DNA of 64,000 bases from the NCBI GenBank assembly GCA_963837365.1, contig CAWIMW010000001.1:1054001-1118000 (forward strand), in the 5' to 3' direction. The notes under the pieces were generated by a model that was given only the letters and a program-made list of their open reading frames with translations, did no database searches and was not told where the DNA came from. The DNA comes from CAWBXL01 sp963837365 (lineage in GTDB: Bacteria; Acidobacteriota; Terriglobia; Terriglobales; Acidobacteriaceae). Shown here one piece after another: positions 54,930 to 62,372 of this stretch. The position numbers and the translations under genes are program-made. How positions within the stretch are numbered: position 1 is the stretch's first letter; the number at the start of each line of letters is the position of its first letter.

Positions 54930-55526
54930 TCAGCTTTGCTCGCTGAAGATCTGCGCGTAGGTCTTGTCATAGGGATGGAAAAGCTGCTTGTCGCCGCGCG
55001 CCCAGGCAGCTTTCATCTCGGGAGTTTCAATGTCCCAGTCAGGACGGCACTTTTTCAAGACCGCGCGTAGATCGTGGCGTAGCTCTTCATTGGTGGGCCG
55101 GGCAAAAAACCAGTAGCCGCAGTAGATCCTATAAATGATGAGCCCCGGCTCCAGAACAAATGTGTAGGGAATCATGGGATTGAAATCCGGATCGGTGTAC
55201 TCGCAGATATCCAGGTCCTTCTGCACCTTGCGCCCTGGATCAGAAAGAAAAGGCCAATGGGCGCCGACGCCCGTGCGGAAATGATTAGTGTCGAGTAGAT
55301 TGTCGGTGCTGATGGTGACCAGGCGGCAGTATCCAACTTCGATCTCACGATAAAGCTCATTTAGATTCTCGGCCTGGCGGCGGTCTTTAGGGCAAAATCC
55401 GCCACGGCTGAGGACCAGAATCATCGGGTCAGAACCTTGCAGCTCAGAAAGTTTGCGCCGCTTGGCGGCGTGGTCGGTCAATTCGTAGTCAGGAAACTTG
55501 ACGCCGGGTACGATATCAGCTCGCAT
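54930..55526 (-). CDS. Peroxiredoxin-like redoxin-domain protein
   Basis: 198 residues from the ATG at 55526, preceded by GGAGGAATCACC; an ATG at 55550 would add eight. FPDYELTDHAAKRRKLSELQGSDPMILVLSRGGFCPKDRRQAENLNELY is the AhpC/TSA thioredoxin fold, with one Cys at the peroxidatic position (GGFCPKD instead of the usual TPVCT). ISTDNLLDTNHFRTGVGAHWPFLSD continues the fold. It is probably a peroxidase or thiol reductase; the unusual motif makes activity uncertain. Confidence 0.82.
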   Translation of the reverse strand: MRADIVPGVKFPDYELTDHAAKRRKLSELQGSDPMILVLSRGGFCPKDRRQAENLNELYREIEVGYCRLVTISTDNLLDTNHFRTGVGAHWPFLSDPGRKVQKDLDICEYTDPDFNPMIPYTFVLEPGLIIYRIYCGYWFFARPTNEELRHDLRAVLKKCRPDWDIETPEMKAAWARGDKQLFHPYDKTYAQIFSEQS

Positions 55527-55801
55527 GAAAGGTGATTCCTCCAGATTCATTGCAGTATAGCGTCAGCTACCAAGAGTCCGCTGCGCAGATTGACGCGGAT
55601 TCTTACAAATTGAGCCCAAAGGAAACCCATGGCCGATTTCCACCGTCCATTTTCGAACAGGAACTTTCAGGACCGGACATCCGTATCCCTCCGTATGCAG
55701 CACTTCCGCATTGTTATCCGAGACTTATCTCATTCGTCAGAAGGTAGGGCGTTTGCACTCGATTTAATGCTTGCAGCCAATTAACAAAACAGTGCCATCC
55801 T

Positions 55802-58336
55802 GTGAGCGACGAGGGAACCATGGGGCCATCAACCACGATGACGATTTCTCCGACGTCTCAATCTCGAATCATTTCTCTAATAGAATCCTTCGCACGCGAC
55901 CTGCGCTTTACCATCCGCAGCCTGCGCCGCAAACCGGGGTTCACTCTAGTCGTGGTGTTGTCACTCGCGCTTGGGATAGGAGCAAACACAGCCATTTTCA
56001 GTGTTGTGGACGCCATCCTGCTGCGGCCGTTGCCCATACCGCACCCGCATGAACTTATTACTGTGGATGTCGCGGCCTCGCGCCTTAGTCAGTTTGGCGC
56101 AGCATCCTATTTGGATTTGCAGGATTTCCGCGCCCGTAGCCGTGCTTTTGAGAGCCTGGCGATCAGTCAATCAACATCGGCCGGTCTGAGCACTGGGCAG
56201 GGAGAGCCGCAGGTGGTTTATGGCATGTTGGTGTCCGCCAGCTTCCTGCACACCATGCAGATTCAACCATCGCTGGGCCGCGACTTCCGCGCCGATGAGG
56301 ACAGCGTGCCGGGAAAATATCCCGTGGCCATCATTAGCAATGCGCTTTGGGGCCGTGTTTTTGCTAATGACTCTGGGATTATCGGGCGGCAGGTGAAGTT
56401 GAATGGCAAGAGCTTCACCGTTATTGGAGTTACGCCCAGGTCGTTTACTGGTTCCAATCTGTTTTTCCGGCCTGACTTTTATGTTCCCACCATGATGGTG
56501 GAGGGGCTCACGACAGATGGCAATGCCACGCTCACCCATCGTAGCTGGCGCGAATTTGAAATGACGGGACGTCTCAATCCCGGCGTAACTGTGGCCCAGG
56601 CGCAGGCGGAAATGGATGGCATCATGCGCGACCTGGAGAAAACCTACCCCGATACGAACAAAGACAGTGTCGTGTACATCAGGCCGGAAATGAAACGGCG
56701 GCTGGAAGGGGATGGATTTGTATTTCCTGCAATCCTGATGGGCCTGGTCATTATGGTTTTGCTGATCGCCTGCGCGAATGTTGCCAGCCTGCTGATGGCG
56801 CGCGCGACTACACGCATGCGGGAAATTTCCACCCAGCTGGCAGTGGGCGCGTCGCGCGCAACTCTGGTCCGACAGCTACTGACAGAGAGCGCTGTGCTGG
56901 CGCTCTTCGGTGGAGGCTCCGGCATCCTTCTGGCCTTTGGATGCATTCGTAGTTTTGCCGCCATGTTGCCGGTGCAAAACGGGCCAGGTGGACCGGACTT
57001 TCATCTCGACCTGCGCGTGTTGACGGTGGCCCTGCTGGCGTCAACCATTTCGGTTTTTCTGTGCGGCCTGGCGCCGGCATTCTCTACGGTGAAGGAAGCC
57101 ATGCTGAAGATCACCAGCAACGTTAGGGCTGGTGCGGCTGATAGCGGAACCTACGGGGCGCTGGCGCGGCGGATTCTCATTGCCGGACAGATTGCTCTGT
57201 CGACCATTTTGTTGATTGCCGGAGGGTTGTTCCTGAAGGTGTTCATCCGGGCCCAGAACATTGACCTGGGCTTCAATCCGGACCACGTCTTACTGGTCAA
57301 TATTGATCCCACACTGCGTGGATACCCCGTGGACAAGTCGCTTATCTTTCAGCAACAACTTTTGCAGCAGACCTTGAATTTGCCGGGAGTAAAGTCGGCG
57401 AGTGTGGCTTCCTCGGTGCCGTTTCTTTCGGGTGCATCGTGGGACATTTCGATTGAAGGTTACGCCGGCGCGGGAGGTGAAAAGTTCATTGATACCAACA
57501 CCAACCAGGTGGCTCCGGGCTATTTCAAGACCATGCGGATTCCGTTGCTGCGCGGGCGGGAGTTTACCGATCACGACGACAAAAGCGCGCCGCTGGTTGC
57601 GATTGTGAATGAAACCCTGGCGCGACGGTACATCGTGAATGACGGCGACCTGGAGAAGGCCATCGGACACACCATCTCTCTCCGTGACCACGATGCCATT
57701 CCCATCGTCGGGGTGGTCAAAGATTCCAACAATGGATTCATCGGCTCGCCGGTTCGCCCGATGTTTTTCATGTCCTACGCACAGATGGGGAGGCCGAGGG
57801 CGGCACTGCATGTGCGGACCCAGGGCGACCCGGGAGCAATGACCGCCAGTATTCGTGAACAAATCCGCAAGCTCGATCCCGATCTTGCCCCCTTGTCGGT
57901 GATTCCGTACCGGAAGGTGATTTCCGGCTCAGGGCTCTTTATGCCGCGCATCGCTGCCATTCTTGGCGGCGCATTTGGGTTGGTGGCCTTATCTCTAGCG
58001 GTGGTGGGCCTCTATGGGGTAGTGACTTTTATGGTTGGACGCAGAACGCAGGAGATCGGGGTTCGCATCGCCCTGGGTGCGCAACCATGGCAAATTCTAC
58101 GGATGGTGCTAGCCAATGGAATTTCGCTGGCGGTGGCGGGACTGCTATTGGGCGGGATAGGGGCTTTCTTCGCCACTCCACTCATGGGCGGAATGTTGAT
58201 GGATGTGAACCCGCGTGATCCGGAGATTTTCCTGGTCATCGTAGTCGCGTTAATGGCTGCGACCCTTGGTGCCAGTTGGATTCCGGCGCGCAGGGCCACG
58301 CGAGTGGATCCCATGGTAGCGTTGCGGTATGAGTAG
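55802..58336 (+). CDS. ADOP-type duplicated FtsX/MacB permease
   Basis: 844 residues; GTG start, with an ATG at 55820 as alternative. FARDLRFTIRSLRRKPGFTLVVVLSLALGIGANTAIFSVVDAILLRPLP opens the MacB-PCD domain. Two FtsX permease halves follow (LMGLVIMVLLIACANVASLLMARATTRMREISTQLAVGASR; then VVGLYGVVTFMVGRRTQEIGVRIALGAQPWQILRMVL), ending in the PARRATRVDPMVALRYE tail. There is no ATP-binding domain in it or next to it, matching acidobacterial duplicated orphan permeases. The transported substrate is unknown. Confidence 0.93.
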   Translation: MSDEGTMGPSTTMTISPTSQSRIISLIESFARDLRFTIRSLRRKPGFTLVVVLSLALGIGANTAIFSVVDAILLRPLPIPHPHELITVDVAASRLSQFGAASYLDLQDFRARSRAFESLAISQSTSAGLSTGQGEPQVVYGMLVSASFLHTMQIQPSLGRDFRADEDSVPGKYPVAIISNALWGRVFANDSGIIGRQVKLNGKSFTVIGVTPRSFTGSNLFFRPDFYVPTMMVEGLTTDGNATLTHRSWREFEMTGRLNPGVTVAQAQAEMDGIMRDLEKTYPDTNKDSVVYIRPEMKRRLEGDGFVFPAILMGLVIMVLLIACANVASLLMARATTRMREISTQLAVGASRATLVRQLLTESAVLALFGGGSGILLAFGCIRSFAAMLPVQNGPGGPDFHLDLRVLTVALLASTISVFLCGLAPAFSTVKEAMLKITSNVRAGAADSGTYGALARRILIAGQIALSTILLIAGGLFLKVFIRAQNIDLGFNPDHVLLVNIDPTLRGYPVDKSLIFQQQLLQQTLNLPGVKSASVASSVPFLSGASWDISIEGYAGAGGEKFIDTNTNQVAPGYFKTMRIPLLRGREFTDHDDKSAPLVAIVNETLARRYIVNDGDLEKAIGHTISLRDHDAIPIVGVVKDSNNGFIGSPVRPMFFMSYAQMGRPRAALHVRTQGDPGAMTASIREQIRKLDPDLAPLSVIPYRKVISGSGLFMPRIAAILGGAFGLVALSLAVVGLYGVVTFMVGRRTQEIGVRIALGAQPWQILRMVLANGISLAVAGLLLGGIGAFFATPLMGGMLMDVNPRDPEIFLVIVVALMAATLGASWIPARRATRVDPMVALRYE

Positions 58337-58901
58337 AACCGTTCGAAATCTCAGTCATATATCTTTCGTCTGTATTCCGGCTTACGTGCGCATGCAGCAT
58401 AGTCAGGGGCAAGACGATCCCGTCCTCCCCCGAAGAACTTCACTAAGCCAGCCATGAATCCTGAGCAGGTGAAGATAGAGGGAATTTCTAACCTGGTGGC
58501 GCAGGGCTTTCCAGACCTGCGATAAAAGCTCTGACATGATGAGGGCTTCAGCCCTGAGGGACTTGATCCATCAACACTTTCCACGCGTCGTACAACCTTC
58601 GTACCGTCTCTGGTACTTTGGTTATCTTAGACGTGACTACCAGGTTCTGCCCTTCGCCAACTACAACTAATCGAATCTTGTAACCATAAAACCACAACAT
58701 ATAGATACCATCCACAACTACCCCAAACCTCTATTCCAGAAAACCCGCAAAAAACCCAGTAAAACGCGGTAATTGCCGGAGTCCTCGTGTCACAAACCTG
58801 CTGCGCTATGCTCAGTCCACATGAATTCACTCAGACGCTTTGTGTTTGAGGAATTCTCTCCCACAAGATCAGTTCTGGTTCTGTGCAATAGGGAACGAAC
58901 T
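58337..58901. other. 565-base region with GGGCTTCAGCCC hairpin and one short frame
   Basis: Contains GAGGGCTTCAGCCCTGAG near 58541-58558, a short palindrome, and the minus-strand frame at 58548-58715. Other frames are low-quality. The region probably carries the promoter for the HTH-pil operon, but none is clear. Confidence 0.45.
58548..58715 (-). CDS. 55-codon open frame, possible gene fragment
   Basis: GTG at 58715, stop at 58548. The product contains IYMLWFYGYKIRLVVVGEGQ and VTSKITKVPETVRRLYDAWKVLMDQ, patterned like the C-terminal end of a folded protein. An in-frame TAG lies just upstream, so it may be the tail of a lost gene. No family is recognised. Confidence 0.28.
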   Translation of the reverse strand: MDGIYMLWFYGYKIRLVVVGEGQNLVVTSKITKVPETVRRLYDAWKVLMDQVPQG

Positions 58902-59138
58902 ATGGCCGACTCACGCGAAGTAATGAATATCCGCCAGGCGTCGCAGTACCTGGGAGTGAGTCCGGACACGCTTTACAAGTACGTAGGCGAACAAAAGATT
59001 CCGGCTTTCAAGTTGGGCAATCGCTGGCGCTTCAAGAAATCGAAGCTTGACCAGTGGATGGAAGAAAAGTCCAACCAGATGGAAGTACGCAGCAAGAAGA
59101 ATTCGAAGGCAGCTACTAAAGCTGCCGGGCAATTGTAA
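58902..59138 (+). CDS. Excisionase-type HTH DNA-binding protein before the pil operon
   Basis: 78 residues from the ATG at 58902 (MADSREVMNIRQAS...). MNIRQASQYLGVSPDTLYKYVGEQKIPAFKLGNRWRFKKSKLDQWM is the excisionase/MerR-like winged helix domain. The tail is Lys- and Ser-rich. It is followed by pilM after ten bases and so is likely cotranscribed. A regulatory role for pilus genes is inference from position; it could also be nucleoid-type DNA binding. Confidence 0.85.
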   Translation: MADSREVMNIRQASQYLGVSPDTLYKYVGEQKIPAFKLGNRWRFKKSKLDQWMEEKSNQMEVRSKKNSKAATKAAGQL

Positions 59139-59148
59139 AGGCGGGCAC

Positions 59149-60204
59149 ATGTTTGGATTCGGAGCGAAATCGATCGTTGGTCTGGATGTGGGCTCTTCAA
59201 GCATCAAGGCTGTCGAGCTTAAGAAAAAAGGCGGGCTGATCGAAGTCGTCCACCTTGGCGTAGAACCCCTGGCTCCAGACATCGTTGTGGATTCCATGAT
59301 CGTGGATTCGGGGACGGTTTCCAGCGCCATCTCGAAGCTGTTTGCTGAGAACCAGATCAAGACCAAGGCAGTCGCCACCGCGGTCAGCGGGCACTCGGTG
59401 ATCGTGAAGAAGATCTCGCTGCCGTCAATGAGCGACCAGGAACTGGCCGATACGATCCAGAAAGAAGCTGCTCACCACATTCCCTTTGATCTGGCCGATG
59501 TGAACCTCGACTATCAGATTCTTTCTGAGGACGTCAGCAGCCCGCAGATGGATGTGCTGCTGGTGGCGGTCAAGAAGGACAAGATTCTCAACTACACCAA
59601 CGTACTCTCGATGGCGGGGAAGACCCCGGCTATCGTGGACATTGACGCGCTGGCTCTACAGAACTGTTACGAATACAACTACGAGCCGGCCCCTACTCAG
59701 GTGGTGGCCTTGCTCAACTTAGGCGCCAGCGTCATGAACATCAACATCGTTAAAGGAACTACGCCACTGTTCCCGCGCGATGTCAGTGTAGGTGGTCATC
59801 AATACACCGATTCGCTCCAGAAAGAACTTGATCTTAGCTTTGATGATGCTGAGGCGCTCAAGTTGGGGCAGAAGGTTGGGACGGTCAGTGAAGATGCCAA
59901 GACCCCCATCCTTCAGCAGGTGACTGAGATCATCGTTTTGGAAATTCAGAAGACGTTCGACTTCTTCCGCGCCAGCGCGGCGGGAGAGCACATTGAGAAG
60001 ATTTATCTGGCCGGAGGTTCTTCCAAGGTACCTGGCCTGGTAGAAGCACTGCGTCAGGAGTTTTCGTTGCCGGTGGAGATTTTCAATCCGTTCCAACGGA
60101 TTGCGCCGGCGGCGGATGGCGTGGGGTCGGAGTTGATCGAGCGGAATGCAGGCCAACTGGCAGTGGCGGTGGGTTTGGCCCTAAGGAGTTTTGAAGAGCT
60201 ATGA
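59149..60204 (+). CDS. pilM: Type IV pilus assembly ATPase-like protein PilM
   Basis: 351 residues from the ATG at 59149. FGAKSIVGLDVGSSSIKAVELKKK opens the actin-like fold, with VATAVSGHSVIVKKISLPSMSDQELADTIQKEAAHHIPFDL, LLNLGASVMNINIVKG and IYLAGGSSKVPGLVEALRQEFSLPVEIFNPF. PilM is the cytoplasmic actin-like protein linking the pilus motor to PilN. Its stop overlaps the pilN start as ATGA. Confidence 0.95.
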   Translation: MFGFGAKSIVGLDVGSSSIKAVELKKKGGLIEVVHLGVEPLAPDIVVDSMIVDSGTVSSAISKLFAENQIKTKAVATAVSGHSVIVKKISLPSMSDQELADTIQKEAAHHIPFDLADVNLDYQILSEDVSSPQMDVLLVAVKKDKILNYTNVLSMAGKTPAIVDIDALALQNCYEYNYEPAPTQVVALLNLGASVMNINIVKGTTPLFPRDVSVGGHQYTDSLQKELDLSFDDAEALKLGQKVGTVSEDAKTPILQQVTEIIVLEIQKTFDFFRASAAGEHIEKIYLAGGSSKVPGLVEALRQEFSLPVEIFNPFQRIAPAADGVGSELIERNAGQLAVAVGLALRSFEEL

Positions 60205-60797
60205 TCCGAATCAATCTGCTGGGGATTGCAAAACAGAAGGGCAAACGTGGCGGAGCGGGGGCAGCTTCTCCGGATATCGCCATGGCAGCCGGACCGGGCG
60301 GTTCACCGAGTATCAAAATTCTGGCGATTCTGGTCGCCGTGGCAGTCATCAACGCGGGCTATTGGTATCACCTGGACAAACAGAAGCGTGACATTGCCGC
60401 GAGGATGACGGTTGCTGAAGCCAAGAACCGCGAGTTGGCCGACGTCAAGACCCGCTACATGGAGCGGCAACGCCAGGCAGAAAATTACAAGCGCCGGGTG
60501 GATGTGATTGATCAGTTGCGCAAGAACCAGACTGGCCCGGTGGAACTGCTCAACATGATCGGCGACACCGTCAACAACACCGAAGCGGTGTGGTTGAACT
60601 CGATGAAGGACGAGGGGAACAGCATCAATATCGAGGGCATGGCCCTGAGCAATGATGCGGTTGCTTCGCTGATCACCAACCTGCAAAAGACGGGACGTTT
60701 CCGGAACGTTGAGATCAAAGAAACGTATCAGGATGCCGCCATTAAAGAAATGCAGGCTTTTCAGTTTACTTTGACCTGCGAGAAGGGCAAGTCCTAA
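60201..60797 (+). CDS. pilN: Type IV pilus assembly protein PilN
   Basis: 198 residues. The short N-terminal motif MIRINLLGIAKQKGK binds PilM. One membrane segment (ILAILVAVAVINAGYWYHL) precedes a coiled coil and a ferredoxin-like periplasmic domain (SINIEGMALSNDAVASLITNLQKTGRFRNVEIKE). The insert GGAGAASPDIAMAAGPGG lies between the motif and the membrane segment. Confidence 0.9.
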   Translation: MIRINLLGIAKQKGKRGGAGAASPDIAMAAGPGGSPSIKILAILVAVAVINAGYWYHLDKQKRDIAARMTVAEAKNRELADVKTRYMERQRQAENYKRRVDVIDQLRKNQTGPVELLNMIGDTVNNTEAVWLNSMKDEGNSINIEGMALSNDAVASLITNLQKTGRFRNVEIKETYQDAAIKEMQAFQFTLTCEKGKS

Positions 60798-60808
60798 GGA
60801 CGGAAACT

Positions 60809-61435
60809 ATGGGCAACTTTAGCGAACTTTCGAGTGTGAAACAGTGGGGAATTCTGGCTCTCGCTGCCGTTCTTCTCACCGGCGCTCTGTACTTCACCGT
60901 ATTCAACAGTCAGCAGACCGCGAACGCAGCTGCACAGAGACAGCTAGACGACAAGGTGCGGGAGAACGCAGAGTTGGAGAAGTACCGGACCAAGTTGGAC
61001 GATATTGAACGCCAACTGGCCAGCCTCAAGCAGCAACTGGAAATCGAGCAACACATTGTTCCGGATGAAAAGGAAGTCGACAACTTCATGAAGATGCTCG
61101 ACGCTGAGGCCTTGAAAGCGGGAATCGAATTGCGCCGCTATACCTCGAAGCCGACTTCAAACAAAGAATTCTATACGGAAGTTCCTTTCGAAGTTGAATT
61201 AGACGGGCCGTATTACTCGACTTTGAATTTCTTTGACCGGGTAAGCAAGCTGGAACGCATCGTGAACGTGTCGAACTTGCTGGTGGCCAGTACCAAGAAG
61301 CCCGGCGATGCGAAAGCGAAGCACCAATATCAATATGCACCGAATGAGAGTGTGGTGGCGACCTGTACGGCCACAACCTTTTTCAGCCACGACCAGGTGC
61401 CGGCTGCGCAGAGCAAGCCGGCCGGGGCTAAGTAA
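60809..61435 (+). CDS. pilO: Type IV pilus assembly protein PilO
   Basis: 208 residues. N-terminal membrane helix (WGILALAAVLLTGALYFTVF), a coiled coil (residues 35-75, with LDDIERQLASLKQQLEIEQHIVPDEKE), then the ferredoxin-like domain with GIELRRYTSKPTSNKEFYTEVPFEVELDGPYYSTLNFFDRVSKLERIVNVSNL. It pairs with PilN in the inner-membrane alignment complex. Confidence 0.92.
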   Translation: MGNFSELSSVKQWGILALAAVLLTGALYFTVFNSQQTANAAAQRQLDDKVRENAELEKYRTKLDDIERQLASLKQQLEIEQHIVPDEKEVDNFMKMLDAEALKAGIELRRYTSKPTSNKEFYTEVPFEVELDGPYYSTLNFFDRVSKLERIVNVSNLLVASTKKPGDAKAKHQYQYAPNESVVATCTATTFFSHDQVPAAQSKPAGAK

Positions 61436-61444
61436 GGAAAACTT

Positions 61445-62278
61445 ATGAAGCTGACAAACGCACTTCTTGTACTAGCTCTAACTTCCGGAACGGTTTGGGC
61501 ACAGAATGGGCCAGTCATCATCCATGGCGCCAAGGCCAATGCCGATGCCGCACAGCAGAAGCAGCATGCTGCGGTAAAGGTCGTCTCCGCAGCGATGCCG
61601 CAAGCCTCCAAGCCGGCAGCGGCAAGCAAAACGCCTGTGGCCAAGCCAAGCGCTTCCTCCGCTTCTTCGAAGTCACCGATGTCGCCGCGCAAGGCTGTTG
61701 CCGTGAAACCGGTTGCCGTGAAACCGGTTGCCGTGAAGCCGGTTGCCGCAACCAAACCAGCGACCAGCAAACCGGTTGTCGTCAAGAGTGCTCCAGTTGC
61801 TGCGACCGCCAAGCAAGTGTCAGCGCCAGCAAAAGCAGTGAAGGTCAAGGTGGCGGTCAGCAAACCGAGCGCGACAATGGCCCCCAAGCAGGAAAATGTT
61901 TCCGTGGAGAAAGCGCCGGAGCCGGCAAAGAATGAAAAGACGACAAGAACCATCAGTGCGAATGGGCGGCGCGATCCATTTGTCAGTCCAGTGATCAGTC
62001 AGAGTGCAGTCGGTTCAGGTTGCAGCTCCGGTAAACGCTGCCTGGCGGTCGGCCAGATCAGTCTGAAAGGTGTAGTGAAGTCTGAAACTGGAATGATTGC
62101 CGTAGTGGTGAATGCCCTGGACAAGGCCTACTTCTTGCGGGAAAACGACCCGGTATTCGATGGATACGTTTTGAAGATCACCGGCGACTCCATCGTGTTC
62201 AAGGAAACTGTGCAGGACAAACTGGGCAAGCCGTTCACCAAAGAAGTGACCAAAAAGATCAACACTCCGGTGGTCTAA
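61445..62278 (+). CDS. pilP: Type IV pilus assembly lipoprotein-like PilP with Ala/Lys/Pro linker
   Basis: 277 residues. N-terminal signal (MKLTNALLVLALTSGTVWA). Residues 60-140 are a low-complexity Ala/Lys/Pro/Val linker built from repeated VAVKP units: three 15-base GTTGCCGTGAAACCG-like tandem repeats at about 61698-61742. The C-terminal PilP domain (GRRDPFVSP, LAVGQISLKGVVKSETGMIAVVVNALDKAYFLRENDPVFDGYVLKI) docks on PilQ. The usual lipobox Cys is not obvious. Confidence 0.88.
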   Translation: MKLTNALLVLALTSGTVWAQNGPVIIHGAKANADAAQQKQHAAVKVVSAAMPQASKPAAASKTPVAKPSASSASSKSPMSPRKAVAVKPVAVKPVAVKPVAATKPATSKPVVVKSAPVAATAKQVSAPAKAVKVKVAVSKPSATMAPKQENVSVEKAPEPAKNEKTTRTISANGRRDPFVSPVISQSAVGSGCSSGKRCLAVGQISLKGVVKSETGMIAVVVNALDKAYFLRENDPVFDGYVLKITGDSIVFKETVQDKLGKPFTKEVTKKINTPVV

Positions 62279-62372
62279 GAGCCGGGGTTGGCAGAGAAGC
62301 AAGGAAGTTTGGGCAATGAATTTAGAGGTTCAATTGCGGGACGCGCGTTGCGGGCCCGTGGGGAGAAGCGAA

